17,129 nucleotides of DNA from the NCBI GenBank assembly GCA_013388565.1, contig JACAEZ010000036.1, forward strand, positions 1 to 17,129. Reading direction: 5' to 3'. Shown piece by piece: positions 6,989-14,812 of this stretch. Position 1 is the first letter of the stretch; each line of letters opens with the position of its first letter. The DNA comes from Campylobacterales bacterium (GTDB taxonomy: Bacteria; Campylobacterota; Campylobacteria; Campylobacterales; JACAEZ01). The translations under genes and the position numbers were made by a program. Below the pieces are notes generated by a model. The model saw nothing but the letters and a program-made list of their open reading frames with translations. It ran no database searches and was not told where the DNA came from.

Positions 6989-7870
6989 TTGAAAAAAGGT
7001 ATAGCTTTATTAATAACAATCTTTTTGATAATGCTTTTAACATTAGCAATATTGAAAAGTACAGATATTACAGACAAATATTTTAAAAATGTGCAAAGAT
7101 TGTCATTTTTTATACAAGCCAATAAAAGTTTACTTGACACTATAGAGGTTTTAAAATTAACAACAAAAGATATAAATAGCAGTGAAGCACTATTTATATT
7201 ACAAGCACTTCCTATTTTAGTTGAAGATAAGCAAAGTTCTATGAAGTTATCATTAGAATTAAATTCTGGTGCTAATAGATTAAATATAAATAGGCTTATT
7301 GACAGTAATAACACAATAAATCAACCATTTTACGATTTATTACAAAATATATTAATGAAATATGAGGTAATGGATAGCTCATATTTTTTCTCTATATTGC
7401 TTGATACTTTAGATAATGATAGTGAAGAGAGAATTTTTCAAAGTGAAATCATTATAGACGAACCGTTTTTTACAAATGGTAAAATTGTTTCAATAGAGCA
7501 TTTAAAGTATATTTTAGACTATTATGTAGAAAAACGAGATGATATAAACATAAAAAAAATTCCTTGGAATGAGTTTTTTGATTTTGAATCGCAAAATAGT
7601 GATTTTAACTATTTAGATTATAGACTAATAAATTTCATAGTTCAAGGTATTGCAAATGATAACACATTTCATGATGAGATATTTCATAATTATGAAGAGA
7701 TAGGATTAACAGATGAAGATAAAAAAAAATTTGAGTCTATTAAGATAAATTTTTTTGAACCACTTTTAAATTGCAGAATGAAATTTAATTATTTAGACCA
7801 ACAAATAACAATTGATTTTTTGTATGATATTAAAAATAAAAAGGCTTACAACTTTGAAGTTAAAATTTGA
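6989..7870 (+). CDS. gspK: type II secretion minor pseudopilin GspK
   Basis: The start is TTG at 6989, giving MKKGIALLITIFLIMLLTLAIL, a type III signal with cleavage expected after Gly4. The residue five after the cut is not Glu, as is characteristic of GspK. The 293-residue length and the motif LNSGANRLNINRLI (about 91-105), equivalent to the GspK signature around GxxNIN, support the call, as does the large helical domain after it. GspK caps the pseudopilus tip together with GspI and GspJ in the periplasm. It is the first secretion gene here, just after the Rep_3 gene, with the gspL start overlapping its end. An AGAGAGAAG purine run precedes the TTG. Assignment by motif plus operon position is strong. 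Confidence 0.82.
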   Translation: MKKGIALLITIFLIMLLTLAILKSTDITDKYFKNVQRLSFFIQANKSLLDTIEVLKLTTKDINSSEALFILQALPILVEDKQSSMKLSLELNSGANRLNINRLIDSNNTINQPFYDLLQNILMKYEVMDSSYFFSILLDTLDNDSEERIFQSEIIIDEPFFTNGKIVSIEHLKYILDYYVEKRDDINIKKIPWNEFFDFESQNSDFNYLDYRLINFIVQGIANDNTFHDEIFHNYEEIGLTDEDKKKFESIKINFFEPLLNCRMKFNYLDQQITIDFLYDIKNKKAYNFEVKI

Positions 7871-8813
7871 TTTTGATGTAAAAAAACTATTTCAATCAAA
7901 AAATAAATTAATATTTTTGGATAAACAGCCAATAAGTTTTCCAATAGAAGATAAGTGTGATATTATCTTATCACCAGCTTTTTATTGGATAAAAAAAGAG
8001 AAGTTACCAGTAAAATATGAGTATCAAGCAAAACCCTTTGCCGAATCTATCTTTGATGGAACTATTCCTACAGGTACATATAACTACTTTGCAGTCAAAC
8101 ATGAGAATGAGTTTTTAATGTTTGCTTATGATGATAGTTATATCTTAAATAAAATATCAGAATTGGGCATTAAATCATCTCAAATAGATAATATATATTT
8201 TGCTCAAACAGAGTTCTTAAACTACTCTGCTATTCGTATAAATCATCATGAAGCACTATTAAATAACGATGGTATAATTGTAAATGTTCCAATAGAGTTA
8301 GTAGATGAATATATAGATATTTACGATGTATTGAAAAATATAAAACCATCAAAACATTCAGTTGCACTTAGCAGATTTAGTCAAATATTAGATGAAAAAA
8401 GTTTTAATACAATTTTAGTAATAATCTTTTTGTTGATTTTATCTGTTTTTGCAAACTACTATATACTAAAACAAGAGCAAAAAAAACAGCTTTTAGAGAG
8501 TCAAAAAATATATGAATTAAATAATCTTCCAACATCATCTTTTCAAATAGAATCCATCATAGGTTCATTAAAATCAGTCTCAAAAGAGCAGATAAAAACA
8601 AGAGAGATGACAAAAGAGCTATTTTCTACACAACTTAATTCTAATGAATATTTTTTAAAAACAGAGTTTAAAAATAAAAGATTTAATATAAAAATCTTCA
8701 TGAACGAACCAAAAAGAGCAGAATATTTTAAAGAGCAGTTTGGCAAAAAATTTAAAATATACTCCATGAAAGTAAATGATAATATCTTAAATACGGAACT
8801 TGGATATGAATAA
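7854..8813 (+). CDS. gspL: type II secretion inner-membrane platform protein GspL
   Basis: I choose TTG 7854 as start because AAGG at 7841-7844 lies 9 bases upstream; the longer in-frame ATG at 7812 would lie deep inside gspK. The 319-residue protein has a cytoplasmic domain of about 180 residues, one transmembrane segment (about 185-205, NTILVIIFLLILSVFANYYIL) and a periplasmic ferredoxin-like tail. This is the GspL topology, though the family is usually nearer 380-400 residues. GspL recruits the ATPase GspE to the membrane and pairs with GspM. Sequence similarity to classical GspL is low by eye, so position between gspK and gspM carries much of the weight. It overlaps gspK by 17 bases and gspM by 8. 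Confidence 0.72.
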   Translation: MKLKFDFDVKKLFQSKNKLIFLDKQPISFPIEDKCDIILSPAFYWIKKEKLPVKYEYQAKPFAESIFDGTIPTGTYNYFAVKHENEFLMFAYDDSYILNKISELGIKSSQIDNIYFAQTEFLNYSAIRINHHEALLNNDGIIVNVPIELVDEYIDIYDVLKNIKPSKHSVALSRFSQILDEKSFNTILVIIFLLILSVFANYYILKQEQKKQLLESQKIYELNNLPTSSFQIESIIGSLKSVSKEQIKTREMTKELFSTQLNSNEYFLKTEFKNKRFNIKIFMNEPKRAEYFKEQFGKKFKIYSMKVNDNILNTELGYE

Positions 8814-9207
8814 AATAAATCCTGCATTCATTTTAATATTTTTTGTAGCTATATTAATTTTTGCATTTTCAAAAACTTTAAAACTAGAAGAAGATGTTAT
8901 GCAAAATGCAAAAGCCTTAAGCACAATAGAGGCAAAAGCAAAAGAGATAAACGAGTTAAAAAGTAGATGGAATTTAAAAAATGCACAAAAAAAAGCAGAT
9001 TCTATACTATCACAACCCCAATTAAATGGTAAATTTGAGACAAAAGCATTGCAAGATAAATATATAATAATTGGAAACAATTTAAATAAAGATGCAATAG
9101 ACCATGCTATGAAAAGTTTTTTTAACGAATCTTTAGAGATTAAAAATTTTGAGTTAGATAGAATAAATGAGAATAATATATCATTTAAATTGGAGATAGC
9201 ACTTTGA
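8806..9207 (+). CDS. gspM: type II secretion platform protein GspM
   Basis: A 133-residue bitopic protein from ATG 8806 (overlapping the gspL stop) or 135 residues from TTG 8800. A short cytoplasmic N-terminus leads into one membrane helix (about residues 5-25, PAFILIFFVAILIFAFS), then a Lys/Ala-rich helix and a small alpha/beta periplasmic domain ending FELDRINENNISFKLEIAL. GspM is typically 150-180 residues with this exact topology; it is poorly conserved, so the identification rests on topology and on lying between gspL and gspN. It would form a heterodimer with the periplasmic part of GspL. Confidence 0.65.
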   Translation: MNKINPAFILIFFVAILIFAFSKTLKLEEDVMQNAKALSTIEAKAKEINELKSRWNLKNAQKKADSILSQPQLNGKFETKALQDKYIIIGNNLNKDAIDHAMKSFFNESLEIKNFELDRINENNISFKLEIAL

Positions 9208-9728
9208 AAATATTAAATAAATTTGCAATAGGAATTCTATTTTTTGCAATAATTATCTCATTTATTCCTAAAAAAAATCTCTACTTTTTAGCTGAACAAT
9301 ATTTAAAAGAGCAAAAAGTAATATTTACAAAAGAGATGTTATCAGACAATTGGTTAGCTTTTAATATCAACTCACCAGAGATATATTACGAAGATATTTT
9401 AGTTGGTTCTGTTTCAAATATCAAAGTGTTGCCGTTAATTGTTTATAATAAAATAGAGTTACAAAATGGAGCATTTTCAAAAGAGATAAAAAATTTTTTA
9501 CCTCAAAAAATAGAGCAATTTAAAGTAACATATACACCGTTTTATCCAATTGTTGCATTTATCGATTCAAAGGGTGATTATGGAGAACTTACTGGCAAGG
9601 TCTATTTAAAAGAGCGAAAAATCTCTTTAGTTTTAAAACCAGCTTCTGATGTAGCTTCAAAATATCCAATGATACTCTCGAAATTCAAAAAAGAGAAGGA
9701 TGAATATATTTATGAATCAAATTTTTAA
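9204..9728 (+). CDS. gspN: type II secretion protein GspN (short form)
   Basis: The start is TTG 9204, overlapping the gspM TGA by 4 bases, with GGAG at 9192-9195 as ribosome site. The 174-residue protein has one N-terminal membrane helix (about 7-22) and a periplasmic domain with repeated short beta strands (AFNINSPEIYYEDILVGSV, IELQNGAFS, GDYGELTGKVYLKERKISLVL), the strand-rich, AsmA-like pattern of GspN. Classical GspN is about 250 residues, so this is a shorter version. GspN is an accessory, often dispensable inner-membrane component. The call depends on order (M-N-C) as well as fold pattern. Confidence 0.62.
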   Translation: MKILNKFAIGILFFAIIISFIPKKNLYFLAEQYLKEQKVIFTKEMLSDNWLAFNINSPEIYYEDILVGSVSNIKVLPLIVYNKIELQNGAFSKEIKNFLPQKIEQFKVTYTPFYPIVAFIDSKGDYGELTGKVYLKERKISLVLKPASDVASKYPMILSKFKKEKDEYIYESNF

Positions 9729-10533
9729 TAAACCAACTATCAATTTTCTAATAACAATTTTAACATTTATATTGATTGCAAAAATATTATCAGTTGGTAT
9801 GCTATATTTTTTGCCAAAAAGTGGAGTTGAAAAAAGTTTGGCTCAAAGTAGTGATTTACCATATAATCAATATAAAGTCTCTCAAATCTTTGATTTAAAA
9901 GTTTCACAAGTATCAACTCAAGAGATAAAACAAGAGGATTTATTAAAGATTGACAATCTTATCTTAAAAGCACTATATAGTGCAGGTAGTAATAGTTTTG
10001 TTGTGATTTGCGAAACAACTTCACAAAACAAAAGTGAATTTTTAAAAATAAATGACACTTACAAAGGTTTTAAATTACTTGAAATAAAAGAAAAAGATGC
10101 AATTTTTGATAAAGATGGTAAAAAATATTCACTTACATTCAAAGAAGAGAAATCTTCAACTAAAGTTGCACAATCAGTAAGTTTACCTATTGATACTCAA
10201 GTTTCAACAAATGGAGCTGTTAGAGTTGTTGGCAAAAGAGAGATACAAAAATATAGAGAAAATTTTAACTCTATTTGGGACAATATTGCTATAAAAGAGA
10301 TAGTAAACAATGGTGTAATTGAAGGATTTAAGGTTTTATCAATTAAAAGTGATTCAATATTTAACCAATTAGGATTAAAAGCAAATGATGTAATAAAAGC
10401 AGTAAATAATAAAGAGATAAAAAATTATTCAGATGCTTTTAAAATATATAACAATATAGACAACATGGAGTCTTTAAAACTGACAATAATAAGAGATAAT
10501 CAAGTAAAGGAATTAGAATATGAAGTTTTCTAA
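9712..10533 (+). CDS. gspC: type II secretion protein GspC with C-terminal PDZ domain
   Basis: Two in-frame ATGs exist, at 9700 and 9712. AAGG at 9696-9699 touches the first, so 9712 (273 residues) is preferred. After a membrane helix (about 10-34) comes a periplasmic homology region (about 55-145, SSDLPYNQYKVSQIF through KKYSLTF) and a PDZ domain (about 170-273) with IEGFKVLSIKSDSIFNQLGLKANDVIKAVN split across strands and the carboxylate-binding region. GspC links the inner-membrane platform to the secretin N0 domain and takes part in substrate choice. It overlaps gspN by 17 bases and gspD by 14, consistent with coupled translation. PDZ-type GspC resembles that of Vibrio, while Pseudomonas XcpP has a coiled coil instead (family knowledge). 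Confidence 0.83.
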   Translation: MNQIFNKPTINFLITILTFILIAKILSVGMLYFLPKSGVEKSLAQSSDLPYNQYKVSQIFDLKVSQVSTQEIKQEDLLKIDNLILKALYSAGSNSFVVICETTSQNKSEFLKINDTYKGFKLLEIKEKDAIFDKDGKKYSLTFKEEKSSTKVAQSVSLPIDTQVSTNGAVRVVGKREIQKYRENFNSIWDNIAIKEIVNNGVIEGFKVLSIKSDSIFNQLGLKANDVIKAVNNKEIKNYSDAFKIYNNIDNMESLKLTIIRDNQVKELEYEVF

Positions 10534-12367
10534 AGCAATTTTGACATTTTTAATACTTTCAGGACTAGCAACAGTAAATGCAGCTGAAAAAATATACATA
10601 GCAGACAAAAAAGAGCTTGTAAATATAGATTTTAAAGATTTAGAGATAGATGATTTTATTAAAATTGTCTCTAATATACTAAATAAAAATATTTTAATTA
10701 AAAATAAAATACCTGGTAAAGTGGAATTTTTATCTACAACTCCTGTTTATAAAGATAATATATTATCTATTCTTATCTCTTCTTTGGAAGAAAAAGGTTA
10801 TACATTGATAGATAATGGTGCATTCATGGAGATTGTACGAAGTAGTGAAGCAAGTCAATATAACCTTCCTATTTTGCTTAAAGATAATAAAGATTACAAC
10901 CAAATGGTAACAGACATTTTCTATATAACAGAAGAGAATGTTGATATTATCGCATCTAAAATCAGACATTTATTATCTCGAGCAGCAAAGTTAGTCACAG
11001 TAAAAGAGAATAATACAATACTTATAACAGATTATCCTGACAATATTAATACTATTAAAGATGTTGTTAGAGTTATTGAAAAAAATGCAAACAAAACAAT
11101 ACAGTTTATAGAGCTGAAAAATGTGAAAGCTCAAAACATTTTAAATGAGTTAAATCAAATAGCTAGAGAGAAGTTTAACCAAAGAATTGATAACGAAAAG
11201 ATTACAATTGTCCAGAATAAAGATAATAATGCGATAATTATTGTAGCTACAGAACAAAATGCAAAAGCCATGAGAGATATTATCGAACAGATGGATAAAA
11301 AAAGCGAAGAGGCTTCAATGATTACAAAAATCATTCAGCTAAAAAACTCTAGTGTTAAAGATATTTTCAATGTTGTAAATAATATTGTCTCTAAAAAACA
11401 ATATACTGACCCAAAAGATAGACCAAATATCTCTTCAGATGAGACTACAAATTCACTTGTAGTAATCGCTACAAAAGAGGACCATGAAGAGATAGGAACT
11501 ATACTTAAAGCACTTGATGAAGAGAAACAACAAGTTTATGTAAGAGCTAGAATTATTGAAATTAGTGAAAACGAATCTTCAAAAATCGGTGTTAGATATG
11601 GTTTAGAGGGTGGACAAGTAGCCTCAACAGGGCTTTATACATTTGCAGCTAATGTTGGTGGAAGTCCTATGGCAATATCAAATACTTTAGCTAGTTTTAT
11701 AAAACCAGAAACTGTAAAATCAGGTGTTGCATTTGGTGCAGCGATTGACTTTTTGGCAAATCAAGGTGCTGCAAATATCGTATCTGAACCATCTATTTTA
11801 TGTATTGACAATAAAGACTCAACAATTTATGTAGGTCAAACACAATCAATCATTACAAGCTCTACAAATGCAGATAGTACGACAGATTTAAGTAGAAATA
11901 CATATAAAAGAGAAGATATAGGTTTAACTCTTAAAATAAAACCTAGAATTTCAAATGATAATAAAGTAACACTTGAAGTAGAGGCAAAACTGGAAGATGT
12001 TTTAGATGGAAGTGGAGCGCAAAGTGGAACACCTACAACAACAAAAAGAGAGGTTAAAACCTTAGCAATCGTTAAAAACGGCGAAAATGTCATAGTTGGG
12101 GGTTTAATCAAGAATAAAACTTCTGAAAATGAGGCAAAAATTCCACTTTTAGGTGATATTCCAATTCTTGGTGAAGCATTTAAATCAAAAAATGCTGTTG
12201 AAGATAAGATAAATTTAGTTATTAGTTTAACACCATTTATAATAGAAAAAAGTGCCGATTTATCAAGTCTTAGAGATAAGTTAAGCGAACTTGATGCAAT
12301 TCAACAAGAGCATAGTAAACGAGTTGAAGAGAAACTTAAAGAAAAAGCAAACGAGAAAAAAGAGTAA
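10520..12367 (+). CDS. gspD: type II secretion outer-membrane secretin GspD
   Basis: The 615-residue protein has a Sec signal (MKFSKAILTFLILSGLATVNA), an N0 domain (about 25-110), three KH-like N domains (about 125-345, each with the xxIxLKNxxAxxIxxxLN pattern such as FIELKNVKAQNILNELN and IIQLKNSSVKDIFNVVN), and the secretin core (about 350-580). In the core are VSEPSILCIDNKDSTIYVGQ, GLTLKIKPRIS and the near-invariant KIPLLGDIPILGEAF. The end is a 35-residue charged helix, shorter than the pilotin-binding S domain of some secretins. GspD forms the 15-mer outer-membrane channel. GGA upstream of the ATG is the likely ribosome site. It is 3 bases upstream of gspE. Assignment is secure. Confidence 0.95.
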   Translation: MKFSKAILTFLILSGLATVNAAEKIYIADKKELVNIDFKDLEIDDFIKIVSNILNKNILIKNKIPGKVEFLSTTPVYKDNILSILISSLEEKGYTLIDNGAFMEIVRSSEASQYNLPILLKDNKDYNQMVTDIFYITEENVDIIASKIRHLLSRAAKLVTVKENNTILITDYPDNINTIKDVVRVIEKNANKTIQFIELKNVKAQNILNELNQIAREKFNQRIDNEKITIVQNKDNNAIIIVATEQNAKAMRDIIEQMDKKSEEASMITKIIQLKNSSVKDIFNVVNNIVSKKQYTDPKDRPNISSDETTNSLVVIATKEDHEEIGTILKALDEEKQQVYVRARIIEISENESSKIGVRYGLEGGQVASTGLYTFAANVGGSPMAISNTLASFIKPETVKSGVAFGAAIDFLANQGAANIVSEPSILCIDNKDSTIYVGQTQSIITSSTNADSTTDLSRNTYKREDIGLTLKIKPRISNDNKVTLEVEAKLEDVLDGSGAQSGTPTTTKREVKTLAIVKNGENVIVGGLIKNKTSENEAKIPLLGDIPILGEAFKSKNAVEDKINLVISLTPFIIEKSADLSSLRDKLSELDAIQQEHSKRVEEKLKEKANEKKE

Positions 12368-12370
12368 AAC

Positions 12371-13888
12371 ATGTTAAAAATAGATGCTGTTCATAATTTA
12401 AAATTAGAACCATTAGAGATAGAAGGGGTTGATTTAAATGTAGCACTGAAAAACTTTATTCTATTTTCAGAGATGAATGGCGAAATTTGTATCTGTCTTC
12501 ATGATAAATATATTTCAGACTCTTTTAGCTTTTTATCAAAATATAACTTTTCTTATAAAAAGATATTTTTAGACGAAGAGTCGTTTGATAAGCTTTATAA
12601 CAAATTTTTAGAGGTTCGTACAGATAGAGAGCTTGTTGGCATTAATGAGACAACAGAAGAAGAGGTAAATGAAGAGGATTTAAGCTTAACAGAGTTTTTG
12701 AGAAATACAAAAGATATTTTAACATCTGAAGAGTCCGCTCCAATTATTAAATTTGTAAACTCACTATTTTATCAAGCAGTTAAAAGAAGGTCGAGTGATA
12801 TTCATATAGAGATGCATGAGTTTAAAGGTGAGGTTAGATTTAGGATTGATGGTGTTTTAGTTCGACATGTTGAGCTTGAAAAAAATATTTTAAATCTTGT
12901 AGTTAGTAGGATAAAAGTTATCTCAAATCTTGATATTTCAGAAAAACGAATTCCACAAGATGGACGAACACAGGTAAAAATAGCTGGAAAAACACTTGAT
13001 ATTAGGGTTTCAGTGTTGCCTACATATTATGGTGAAAGAGTTGTTATGAGGATTTTGATGCAATCAGAAGATATTCCTCACTTGCCAGAATTGGGTTTTG
13101 ATAGAGATATGGTTAAGACATTTGAAGAGTTGCTTAAATACTCTCATGGAATTATTCTTGTTACAGGACCTACTGGAAGTGGAAAATCAACAACTCTTCA
13201 CTCATTTTTACAACAAGTCTCAACACCAGAAAAAAATATCATAACAGTAGAAGACCCCGTGGAGTATAAAGCAGACAATATAAGCCAAATTCAAGTAAAT
13301 TCAAAAGTTGGGCTTACATTTGCAGCAGGACTTAGGTCTATTCTTAGACAAGACCCCGATGTTGTCATGGTGGGTGAAATAAGAGATGGTGAAACAGCCT
13401 CTATTGCTATTCAAGCAGCACTTACAGGGCATTTGGTTTTATCAACACTCCATACAAATAATGCAACAGCAGCCATTACAAGACTTGCTGATATGAAAGT
13501 AGAGCCATTTTTAATCTCATCAGCACTTTTAGGTGTTTTAGCTCAAAGACTTGTAAGGCTTCTATGCCCTCACTGCAAAGAAGAGGACATTTTAGCAGAA
13601 GAGTTTTCAAAAGAGTTTGATTTGCCAACTGATGCAAAAATATATAAAGCTAGTGGTTGTAGAGAGTGTGGATATACAGGATACATGGGTAGAAAAGCAA
13701 TCGGTGAGATATTTATATTAAACGATAAGATAAAAACTCTACTAAAAGAGACAACAAACGACCATGTTATAAGACAAGTTGCAAAAGATAGCGGACTTGT
13801 AACACTTAGTGATAGACTAAAAGAGATGTTATTAGATGGACAAACATCACTAGATGAAGCTATAAGAGTTGGTATCAAAGACTCTTAA
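12371..13888 (+). CDS. gspE: type II secretion ATPase GspE
   Basis: The 505-residue cytoplasmic secretion ATPase shows all family motifs: Walker A GPTGSGKST (266-274), Asp box ITVEDPVEYK (291-300), Walker B VVMVGEIRD (331-339) with catalytic E336, His box TGHLVLSTLHTN (352-363), and the zinc-binding C-terminal element CPHC (399-402) plus CREC (430-433) that separates GspE/PilB from PilT. The N2 domain (about 115-240) carries SSDIHIEMHEFKGEVRFRIDG. GspE powers pseudopilus assembly and docks on GspL. PilB of type IV pili is the alternative, but the operon settles on GspE. Its stop shares an A with the next start (TAATG at 13886-13890), coupling it to the small membrane-protein cassette. Confidence 0.95.
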   Translation: MLKIDAVHNLKLEPLEIEGVDLNVALKNFILFSEMNGEICICLHDKYISDSFSFLSKYNFSYKKIFLDEESFDKLYNKFLEVRTDRELVGINETTEEEVNEEDLSLTEFLRNTKDILTSEESAPIIKFVNSLFYQAVKRRSSDIHIEMHEFKGEVRFRIDGVLVRHVELEKNILNLVVSRIKVISNLDISEKRIPQDGRTQVKIAGKTLDIRVSVLPTYYGERVVMRILMQSEDIPHLPELGFDRDMVKTFEELLKYSHGIILVTGPTGSGKSTTLHSFLQQVSTPEKNIITVEDPVEYKADNISQIQVNSKVGLTFAAGLRSILRQDPDVVMVGEIRDGETASIAIQAALTGHLVLSTLHTNNATAAITRLADMKVEPFLISSALLGVLAQRLVRLLCPHCKEEDILAEEFSKEFDLPTDAKIYKASGCRECGYTGYMGRKAIGEIFILNDKIKTLLKETTNDHVIRQVAKDSGLVTLSDRLKEMLLDGQTSLDEAIRVGIKDS

Positions 13889-14136
13889 TGACACTTGGCG
13901 AAAAGAAAGATAAAGCCGATATAATCTCAAAAGAGGCGGATATAGTTTATAAAAAGATTGTTGTTTTGTTAGCTATTGTTGGTGGATTAGGTGGTTTTGG
14001 ATTATCACTTGATAGTTTTAGTTTGTATAAAGTTGTTGTATTTTTAATCTTTGGTTTTTTTGTTTTTGGTATATTTTATAACTTTTTAGAACTAAATAAA
14101 TGCAAAAAGGAGATAGAAAGGTTAAAAGATGGGTAG
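13888..14136 (+). CDS. small two-helix membrane protein A1 (unrecognised family)
   Basis: The 82-residue protein starts on the TAATG overlap with the gspE stop and has no separate ribosome site, so translation likely depends on gspE. A charged N-terminal segment (residues 5-23, EKKDKADIISKEADIVYKK) contains two ADI repeats seven residues apart. Two membrane helices (about 24-40 and 48-66) and a basic tail (KCKKEIERLKDG) follow. Its closest relative in the window is the A2 protein (14229-14480): 24 of the first 33 residues are identical, after which the two diverge. I do not recognise the family. Base use is extremely G/T-rich on the coding strand (row 13981-14040 has 17 G and 2 C), unlike gspE, which suggests foreign origin. 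The B1 start lies within its last codons. Confidence 0.8.
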   Translation: MTLGEKKDKADIISKEADIVYKKIVVLLAIVGGLGGFGLSLDSFSLYKVVVFLIFGFFVFGIFYNFLELNKCKKEIERLKDG

Positions 14137-14227
14137 TGAATTAATTTTTATATTGGCAATTATTGTTCCTGCAATTTTGGCTTTTATAGCCCACAAAAAC
14201 CACTGGAAAATAGCAGAGTGGTTTTAA
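14129..14227 (+). CDS. tiny membrane peptide B1 (32 residues, unrecognised)
   Basis: A 32-residue peptide begins at ATG 14129, overlapping A1 by 8 bases. It has one hydrophobic segment (about residues 4-20, LIFILAIIVPAILAFI) followed by the aromatic and polar tail AHKNHWKIAEWF. The tail is the same as in peptide B2 (14473-14577) at all but one of the last 13 residues, while the membrane parts differ. The matched overlap geometry and conserved tail argue that this is a real gene despite its size. AAGG near 14107-14110 and AAAGG near 14117-14121 could serve as ribosome sites. Its function is unknown; a single-pass peptide with an exposed tail that partners A1 is an inference. Confidence 0.68.
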   Translation: MGSELIFILAIIVPAILAFIAHKNHWKIAEWF

Positions 14228-14228
14228 T

Positions 14229-14480
14229 TTGAATTTAAATGAGAAGAAAGATTTAGCTGATATTCTTTCAAAAAAAGCTGACTTAATCTATAAAAAGATA
14301 GTTATATTACTAGCTATTGCTGGTGGGTGTTGGATATATTGGATAAAATTTATAGACTCCAAAGATGTATATTTTAAATTTTTAGGATATTCACTGTTTA
14401 TTATATTTTTAATATTGTGTGTTGGTATAGGGATTAATTATTTAAAATTAAACAGAATTGAAAAGGATATTCATGAGTGA
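14229..14480 (+). CDS. small two-helix membrane protein A2, paralogue of A1
   Basis: The 83-residue protein starts at TTG 14229, two bases after the B1 stop codon. The N-terminal block EKKDLADILSKKADLIYKK matches A1 closely, as does IVILLAIAGG; the second half has a different loop (CWIYWIKFIDSKDVYFK) and a membrane helix at about 50-70, then LKLNRIEKDIHE. Conservation confined to the N-terminal third and first helix suggests that part carries the shared function. The only purine-rich stretch upstream is GAGTGG inside the end of B1, so its translation may rely on re-initiation after B1. Coding strand is G/T-rich like A1. The family is not recognised. Confidence 0.8.
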   Translation: MNLNEKKDLADILSKKADLIYKKIVILLAIAGGCWIYWIKFIDSKDVYFKFLGYSLFIIFLILCVGIGINYLKLNRIEKDIHE

Positions 14481-14577
14481 TATATTAATAGCAATATCAC
14501 CGATTATAGCTTTGATGGCATTTTTATTTGGTTATATTGCAGCAAAAAACCATTGGAAAATAGCAGAGTGGTTTTAA
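14473..14577 (+). CDS. tiny membrane peptide B2 (34 residues), paralogue of B1
   Basis: A 34-residue peptide from ATG 14473, overlapping A2 by exactly 8 bases, as B1 overlaps A1. One hydrophobic segment (about 4-23, LIAISPIIALMAFLFGYIAA) is followed by the tail KNHWKIAEWF, identical to that of B1. The last 24 bases including the stop codon are identical in the two copies. AAAAGGA at 14461-14465 is a suitable ribosome site. Too short for family search by eye; reality rests on the paired paralogy. Confidence 0.68.
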   Translation: MSDILIAISPIIALMAFLFGYIAAKNHWKIAEWF

Positions 14578-14587
14578 AGGATTTGTC

Positions 14588-14812
14588 ATGACAGTTAGAT
14601 TAAATATCAAAGATGAGTACTCAAAAGAGTTTTTTCAAGCAGTTGGTACACTCCCAAAAGATGCTTTTTGTGAAGACCCACTTGAAGCAGAACTTCAAAA
14701 AAGAGTAGATGAGATAGATAGTAAAAAAGCTAAATTAATACCTTTTGAAGATGGAATGAATAGCATAATAGAAAAGATAAAAGCAAAACATGAAAAAAAT
14801 TATATTAACTGA
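14588..14812 (+). CDS. antitoxin of a RelBE/ParDE-type pair
   Basis: The 74-residue protein has an N-terminal beta strand TVRLNIKDEYSKEFFQAVGTL typical of small ribbon-helix-helix or RelB-like antitoxins. A Glu/Lys-rich helical C-terminal half follows (LQKRVDEIDSKKAKLIP, MNSIIEKIKAKHEKN), the sort that wraps a cognate toxin. AAAGG at 14577-14580 lies 7 bases before ATG. Its last 23 bases overlap a toxin reading frame, the usual antitoxin-toxin order. The toxin is frameshifted, so this antitoxin may be an orphan. The exact antitoxin family is not certain from sequence; the call is driven by size, position and the toxin next door. Confidence 0.72.
   Translation: MTVRLNIKDEYSKEFFQAVGTLPKDAFCEDPLEAELQKRVDEIDSKKAKLIPFEDGMNSIIEKIKAKHEKNYIN

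Larger units (their letters stand above)
13888..14577 (+). repeat. tandem duplication of the A-B two-gene cassette
   Basis: Unit 1 (13888-14227, 340 bases) and unit 2 (14229-14577, 349 bases) encode the same order, A then B, with the same 8-base overlap. Similarity is highest at both unit ends (start of A, end of B) and low in the middle. The duplication is old enough for the centres to diverge, yet both ends are kept. The unit lies between gspE and the toxin-antitoxin pair. Confidence 0.8.

Noticed and set aside
11836..12111. Minus-strand ORFs inside gspD, gspE and other secretion genes
   Set aside because: All are antisense shadows of genes with strong motif support and lack ribosome sites.
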